From the NCBI GenBank assembly GCA_030762935.1, contig CM060888.1, positions 115,889,468 to 115,953,467 on the forward strand: a stretch of 64,000 nucleotides of DNA. Reading direction: 5' to 3'. Both the position numbers and the translations under genes were made by a program. This stretch comes from Hymenopus coronatus (taxonomy: Eukaryota; Arthropoda; Insecta; Mantodea; Hymenopodidae). Under the pieces are notes generated by a model, which saw only the letters and a list, made by a program, of their open reading frames with translations, ran no database searches and was not told the origin of the DNA. Shown here piece after piece: positions 58,655 through 64,000 of the stretch (the stretch's first letter is position 1; each line of letters starts with the position of its first letter).

Positions 58655-59255
58655 CTTTATTTAAACGATGTCACCAAGGTAACGATAGTTAATACATAAG
58701 AAATATATTTGATTTTCACAGTTATCTGGCGTCATTGTCTCCATAACCGGGTGCATTCCCTTAACATTGAGGAAGAAAAATTGAGCAGTAGGTACTTCGG
58801 CCATGTGGTAGCAAGTAATAAGCACCTATTTTAGGTTTTCGTCGCCAGAAAACCTTCTTTATTTTAAACGATAGGAGTAAGGAAACGACAGTTAATACAT
58901 AGAAATGTATTTGAATTACACTGCTGCGTTGTGTCATCTCGATCAACTGTTGCGTTACCTTAACATTGGATGAGGAGGAAAAATACTACTTCAGCCATCT
59001 AGTGACAAATAAATAAGTAGTTACTCTAGGTGCTAGTCGCAAGGAAAGGTTCTTTGCTGCTTTATTTTCAACAATAGAATTAAGGAGAGGACAACTAATA
59101 TATGAAAATGTGTTTGAATTTCACTGCGTTGCGTCTTAGTGTCGATAAACTGGTGCGTTACCTTAACATTGAATGGGGAGAGAAAATATAGCACTACTAC
59201 GACAATTTAGCAACAAATAACCTAGTATCACTGCCATCTGGTGGGTATTGGCCGA
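58655..59255. repeat. Three-unit minisatellite inside the Helitron (about 200 bp period)
   Basis: Three diverged direct units, starting near 58655, 58863 and 59070, each carry GAAA/TGTATTTGAATTxCACTG, TGCGTTACCTTAACATTG-like text, GAxGAGAAAA and a CCATxTGGTxG segment. Tandem arrays of this kind are common inside Helitrons. Confidence 0.8.
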
Positions 59256-59599
59256 AATGCGTTCGCATGACATGGTTTTTATTCATATTATGAGATTTTG
59301 AATACTTTTCCGTGCTATTTTTAAACATTTTCGTTTTCAAAAACCTTGTCATGAGAATAACGAACACAACAAAAAAAGAATTGTTCAATTTGATGCAGTC
59401 GTCCGGAAGTGATACGCGTACATACATTTCAGCGATTCATTTATATATTATAGATTTTAATAAAATAAAATACAAAACTGAAAATATAATATGTTAATCA
59501 AACATACGGAGTTGAGTTCATTACTTTAGAAGCATTAAATGCAACAGTAAAGTTATTGAAAAGTAGAAAATTATCAGAATTATAGGGACTAATTGCAAA

Positions 59600-60430
59600 A
59601 TTGCATACCGTGATTATTTCTGAGATTTAGATCAGTGCATTTTATGAGTATACACTGGCAAGTGTTATGGAACAGGGGTGGTAAAGCCAATTTTTAAAAT
59701 GGAAATAGAAACAGTAGTCAGAATTATAGAGAAATAAAGTAAGGGAATATGGGATATGCAATATTTACAACAAAAAACTAAACGTGTACAAGCTATCAGA
59801 AAACTCTATAATCGAAGGTAAACATTTATTCAGAAAAGGAAAACAAAGAATACAATTTAGAAAGTGTCGCTGTCATGGAGATTTGAAATCTTATGATAAA
59901 ATAAATGGGAAACGGTTAATAAACATACTATAACAAAGGCTAAAAACAACAGTTGATTAAACATACAAAACACAGATACACACATTATTACAACTAAAGT
60001 AATAAATACTACTGGAGAGATAACTATTTTGGAATTAAAACAGCAGTTAAGTCAAATCTTTTTGAAGCACTCACATAAATATTGGGAAACAATTTTGTGC
60101 ATTCAGGTATTTAGATAATGAAATGTATGTAAATGGTTTTATTTGCTGAATAACTAGTCATTTTTCAAAATAACAAAATTGATATGCAAATACTGTATTT
60201 AAGCTGAATCAAATTCTTAAGGATAATAACTATAAAATACCCAAAATTCGAAAGCCAAAGTAACGGCTTTATTAGGAAAATCTGTAGTGACGTCCAAAAT
60301 TGTATTAAAAAGTGAAGTGCTAGAGGAAATGTTTCAAATACCTGGGATATTATATGTTTATATGAAGCGTAATCTGCCGTAGGTAATTGGTGGGAACAAA
60401 AATTGACATATAAGAATCAAAATATATTTT
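59600..60430 (+). pseudogene. Non-LTR reverse transcriptase, heavily decayed
   Basis: Many stops and frameshifts, but ordered matches to a LINE-type reverse transcriptase. VVKPIFK and NRNSSQNYREIK match the KPIFKKGxRxxxxNYRxI motif, FRKGKQR matches GFRKGRS, and LKSYDKINGKRL matches FxKAFDxVxRxxLW. LVIFQNNKIDMQ sits where the active-site FADDxVIFQ should be, with the DD destroyed. SKIVLKSEVLEE resembles the SKIVIxxxxxEQVSxF region. The clade cannot be set from this. It is not in order with the endonuclease fragment at 56333, so a separate element is likely. Confidence 0.65.
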
Positions 60431-60643
60431 AAACTTTTCTCGATTAGGTTTGATCTTGCATTCAACTATATTTTGAATGATGCTCCGTTATAAGTGTTGA
60501 AAACATAAACTAAGAAAGTAAATTACATCAACATTTCTTAAACAATTGCTTTAAAGGTTTCTGAGTAAAACATTGGTTCTTAAAAATAAAGATGACCTGA
60601 ATTCGGGATGAATTTCACTGAAGGAGAAATAAATCTTCATTTT

Positions 60644-61508
60644 ACTTTTCTAAACGTACTATGTACATAGTGTATAGAGAATGCATTGCATTGCACCCAA
60701 AAATTCCATACCAAGGTTTCACTGTTTAGAGATCCCCTGAATAAAAAAAAAATAGAGAATTTTTAGAAAAATATCTGTGTGTGCATGTGGGCAACATAGC
60801 TCAAAAAGAAAAAGGCATTAAATACCAAACTTGGTATTTAAGTTATGTATCTTCCAAGGATGCGGCACGAAGATTTTCAGGAAAATCCCTTCACCGCAAG
60901 CTACCCTTTACATGTAACATTTTTCGAAAATGGTTTGTCTCGCAAGTAGCTCTAACGATTTTGATTAAAATACCGTATGTTTAAGATATTTTATAGCAAA
61001 TGAAATGTATACCTTGGACTCTCTGGGAATAGCCTCTGAGGACTTCTTCATTCTGGATGACTTTTGCATAACTGGCAAACTGTAAGAGATATACAAAAAC
61101 TTACTGCACAAAAAACGTAGATCTCATTAAAACACACAATTTATATCATGCACCTTTTTTGTATAGCTAACCGTTTAGGAGATATTCCGGATAATTGGTT
61201 TCAATTTTAACCAGTTAAACTTTTCTCAAACGGGAATACATCTTTCTTCTCATTTCTCGTTGTTTAGTCCTGGCAATAAGAGATTGGAATGTAAATTGTT
61301 TCACATAGCGACCAACTTTTATAGGACGAGACTATCACTTTAACCCGTACATTTTAGTTCCCTTCTACTTATAAGGAAGCTAGTAATAAGAGTAATTCTG
61401 CTTATGTTTATCTTGATTAGCATAATGTAGATAACAGATTAATATTTTGAGTAAAAAGTTTGTTTATCGAACAACTAGAAGACATCATTAGAATGGAACG
61501 CATTAGAT
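60644..61508 (+). repeat. PAL850 full copy
   Basis: It starts ACTTTTCTAAACGTACTATG with the palindrome intact. It has AATACCAAACTTGGTATTTA and ends GAATGGAACGCATTAGAT. The inner GAGAAAGT at this end has changed to GAAGACAT. Confidence 0.9.
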
Positions 61509-61509
61509 G

Positions 61510-61725
61510 CTTTCCCTTCTACTTAGACGAACGAGGTAATAATAAGGAAAACATCTGCTAATAAAGAAATTATTTTCTTTATTCAAGACGCTGCCGTGAA
61601 AGCCTCAGTTTGCATATATGTCTGCTAATGTTTATCTTGATTAGTATGAAATAGAAGAATAAGCTTTTTAACAATAATTTGTTATAGAGATGTAGAGAAA
61701 GTCATGTGAATGGAAAGCACTGATT
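61510..61725 (+). repeat. PAL850 distal-end pieces repeated after the full copy
   Basis: CCCTTCTACTTAGACGAACG with TCTGCTAATAAAG, then a second piece from CTGCTAATGTTTATCTTGAT to GTAGAGAAAGTCATGTGAAT, repeat the last 200 bp of the family. The second piece is better preserved than the end of the adjoining full copy. Confidence 0.75.
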
Positions 61726-62013
61726 TTTAATATTCATCTTCCGCATTGCGAGGTATTCAAAACACAAGGCTGCTTTGGTGAAGCAATTACTCTGTAATCG
61801 ATGCAAATAATTTATGAAATCAAGTCAAAAGTTAAGAACGCAGTGACTTCTGGGTTCTTAACTTTCCCAGTAAATATACTGACTGTGGTAATGTAATATC
61901 AAGTATATATTATGCAGACGTTTAAGCGCATTTAAAAATACATATTAACTTTACAGTACTATTCCTGTTTTAACCCCGCTAGTGCTTTTCCTCCATAGAT
62001 CCAAACTTGAAAC

Positions 62014-62343
62014 GATCTGATTATGTTATTCTCATGGTTTTCTTTACCTATTCTGCAACAATTATTCTTACACAAGCTTATTCTTCTCTGTGCTTCGTGC
62101 TAATCGAAATATATATTAGCAGAAATGATTGTATTTGTTATTTTCGACTGAAGACGAACTGAAATAAGGAAATATACTATGCTAAAGCGATATTCAAAAT
62201 TTTAAAAGCTCTCACTATGTCATTCAATTGAAATTGTCTTTGTATGGCAAGAATGAGAAAAGGTGAATACCGACTTCGCATTTAAGAAAAATCTAAGTAT
62301 TAGAACTTTTGAAGTCAATAACCAGAATTATTTTGGACATGGC
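62014..62343 (-). repeat. PAL850 distal-end fragment
   Basis: ATCTGATTATGTTATTCTCA, CTAATCGAAATATATATTAG, GCTAAAGCGATATTCAAA, ending after GAAGTCAATAACCAGAATTA. Confidence 0.8.
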
Positions 62344-62344
62344 C

Positions 62345-64000
62345 CCATGGCAGCGCTGTCATATAAATAGTACAATGTAAGCATTATAATTAATACAAAG
62401 TCGAAATAATAATATAACAATAATACCCTGTCAGACTAATAATACAATATCATACTTATAGTACACTGTTAATATACTAGCATAATCAACACAATATAAA
62501 ATCCTTTATAATACGTTTCATAGTGATAATGCGACTAATGTTTACTATTCTGATTATAAATCATTCTTCCTTAGTCTTTTTTAAAGTCATTTACACCTTG
62601 AGGCAAAATCACCAGTAACTCTGCAGGAGTTGTGTTCCAGTCGTCAACTGTACTATTTGTAAAAGCAAATTTACCTATGTCAATCTTCTGTTCCCTATTT
62701 TTTTATTTTGGGGGTAATCATTTCGCCCGCAATATAATGGAGTTAATAGCCGTTTTGTTATATTTTTCCATTCAGATTTACCCTTATAGGCTCTAAAATT
62801 TACAATTATACGATCTCATAAAGTTTCCAAAGTAGTAGCTGTGCTACAGATATTCTTGATAAAATAACTCCTATGATTGATTTATAACACTACTATATGC
62901 TTGAAATTTATTAATTTCAATTACAATTAATCATCCTTTCACCAAGTCGTATGTGGGATAAGGTTGACAACAAATATGAAAGGAAAAACCATTATAAATA
63001 TTTATTACGTGCTATCAGAAAACCACAAACAGCTAAATTACATTTTAAATATCATAAATGATAACAGCAATAGTCTTAGAAAATATATTATTCAATAGGT
63101 TATTTGAATTTAATATTGATTCATTAATACAGTTAGGTCATATATGTTTATAATTTTAATCCCACTAGTACACAGACATGTTTTATGCTATAATAGTTTT
63201 TTAGCGAACCTCAGCTTGTGAATTGTATATAGGTAACATTGCCATATAATGCAAAATAAAATTGTTACTTAATTGAACAAAATTAAACGAGAGAAGAGAA
63301 AGGGGAGAATCTCCTTGCTGTTCACTCATTTGGGCTTTAGACACTTAGATTAGATAAAGATCGCATTTTGCGTTCTGAAGGAGTTACAGTAACTAACGTT
63401 TTTAGAGAATTAGGAATACCAAATGTAATTGAAAGCTGTAGTCGAGCTTGATGCATAACAACGTAGAATTCTCTCTATCCATTTGAAATCAACCCCTCAT
63501 TAAAACTGCTCCAGCAGTACATTAAAAAGGAGCTAATGGTCGAGGGTGAACAAAAAGCGACCATTCCTTAGTCGAAAAGCAATTAAAATGGTCTAGTTGC
63601 CGACTACTTCAGTAGATTAAAGTACATTTGCATGAGGGCATTAAAGGAGTAATATAATCCGACTTGCGTAACGTGGGAGGATGGACTGACACTTTGCGTG
63701 GCTCGCCGACATCCGGCAGAGTCCCTTTGGGTCTACCTTATTACTAACATCGTTCATCATAATCTCGGTTATCCGCTCCCCTGCAGCTGGAACAACTCTA
63801 CCTGAAGTCCAATTTAATCTTCTCTCGGAGACCTTAATGTACCGCAGGGTGCCCACCCCATTCTTACTTCTGCTGTGGCTTTAATACCATTTTGTCATAC
63901 ATTTCTTCAGCTTGTGTTATGTGCACTGCCTTTTAGGTCATGGGCAAATATATTACTATGATTAGATAGTGTTCAATGTAGTTGAAGGGTGGCTTCAGTT
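62345..64000. other. Unassigned DNA; GC-richer island near 63.65-63.87 kb
   Basis: Most of this stretch is AT-rich with no feature seen. At 63641-63856 a 71-codon minus-strand frame opens with GTG, not ATG, and lies in a locally GC-richer segment. It might be an exon or an element fragment. I cannot identify a domain or splice sites with confidence. Confidence 0.3.

Larger units (their letters stand above)
57157..59454 (-). mobile_element. Helitron (rolling-circle transposon), degraded
   Basis: On the minus strand the element begins TCTATAATATATAAATGAAT (5' TC) at 59454 and ends GGTAGGCAGCTAG (3' CTAG) at 57157. The base before it is A and the base after is T, the canonical Helitron insertion context. 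An imperfect GC-rich hairpin, GCGAACCC/GGGTAGGC, lies just before the 3' end. Remnants of a Pif1-like helicase lie in the 3' part, and three minisatellite units in the 5' part. No HUH Rep domain is visible, so this copy is non-autonomous. Confidence 0.85.

Noticed and set aside
56333..60430. Endonuclease fragment and reverse transcriptase as one retroelement split by the Helitron
   Set aside because: In this class the reverse transcriptase comes before the endonuclease, but here it follows, and the two differ greatly in decay.
2914..62343. PAL850 as solo LTRs of a retrovirus-like element
   Set aside because: No TG...CA ends, no primer-binding site or polypurine tract beside copies, no gag or pol between copies, and nests that involve single units.
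2914..62343. PAL850 as a Helitron
   Set aside because: The ends do not fit 5' TC and 3' CTRR with an A|T context, and A/T runs flank both sides instead.

Overview
This is a eukaryotic nuclear sequence, AT-rich and strongly repetitive. I see no intact cellular gene, no rRNA, no CRISPR and no bacterial-type operon. The mix of elements suggests a large insect genome: tRNA-derived SINEs with oligo-A tails and target-site duplications, Tc1 and mariner transposases, a Helitron with a Pif1-like helicase remnant, non-LTR retrotransposon remnants, and many microsatellites. My best guess is a polyneopteran such as a cockroach or termite, but that rests on the general look of the repeats and is only a guess.

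The dominant component is one interspersed family of about 0.8-0.9 kb. I count about 19 copies with both ends present and 13 or more fragments, in both orientations, making up about one third of the window. I call it PAL850 (working name); forward means palindromic end first. One end is a roughly 40-bp imperfect palindrome centred on ACTATGTACATAGT and opening with ACTTTCTCTAC. The other end reads GTAGAGAAAGT followed by CATGTGAATGGAACACATCAGAT. Inside are a TG-rich microsatellite tract, a 20-bp near-palindrome (AAATACCAAACTTGGTATTT) and further small hairpins. No open reading frame is shared by the copies. Two copies are nested inside older opposite copies, both at the same internal A/T run. 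Two copies are in head-to-tail tandem, two sit on SINE oligo-A tails, and several carry extra terminal pieces.

Layout: 1-6 kb has SINEs, a microsatellite cluster and tRNA-like foldback elements. 6-16 kb has diverged PAL850 copies, a 0.7-kb terminal-inverted-repeat element and a SINE. 17-23 kb is the densest PAL850 cluster, with both nests and the tandem. 23-26 kb has two SINEs flanking a 460-bp tandem duplication. 26-39 kb has PAL850 copies in otherwise unassigned DNA. 39.4-40.3 kb is a mariner pseudogene split by a SINE with a 13-bp target duplication. 42.8-44.3 kb is a full-length but inactivated Tc1-like element. 44.8-45.0 kb has a possible tyrosine-recombinase fragment. 46-56 kb has SINEs and PAL850 copies. 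56.3-56.7 kb is the C-terminal endonuclease-like end of a non-LTR element. 57.2-59.5 kb is a Helitron with recognisable termini, a broken helicase and three roughly 200-bp minisatellite units. 59.6-60.4 kb is a decayed reverse transcriptase. More PAL850 follows, and the last 1.6 kb is unassigned.

No genes here work together as a pathway. The window records repeated, layered transposition. The PAL850 family is the best candidate for something not well described.
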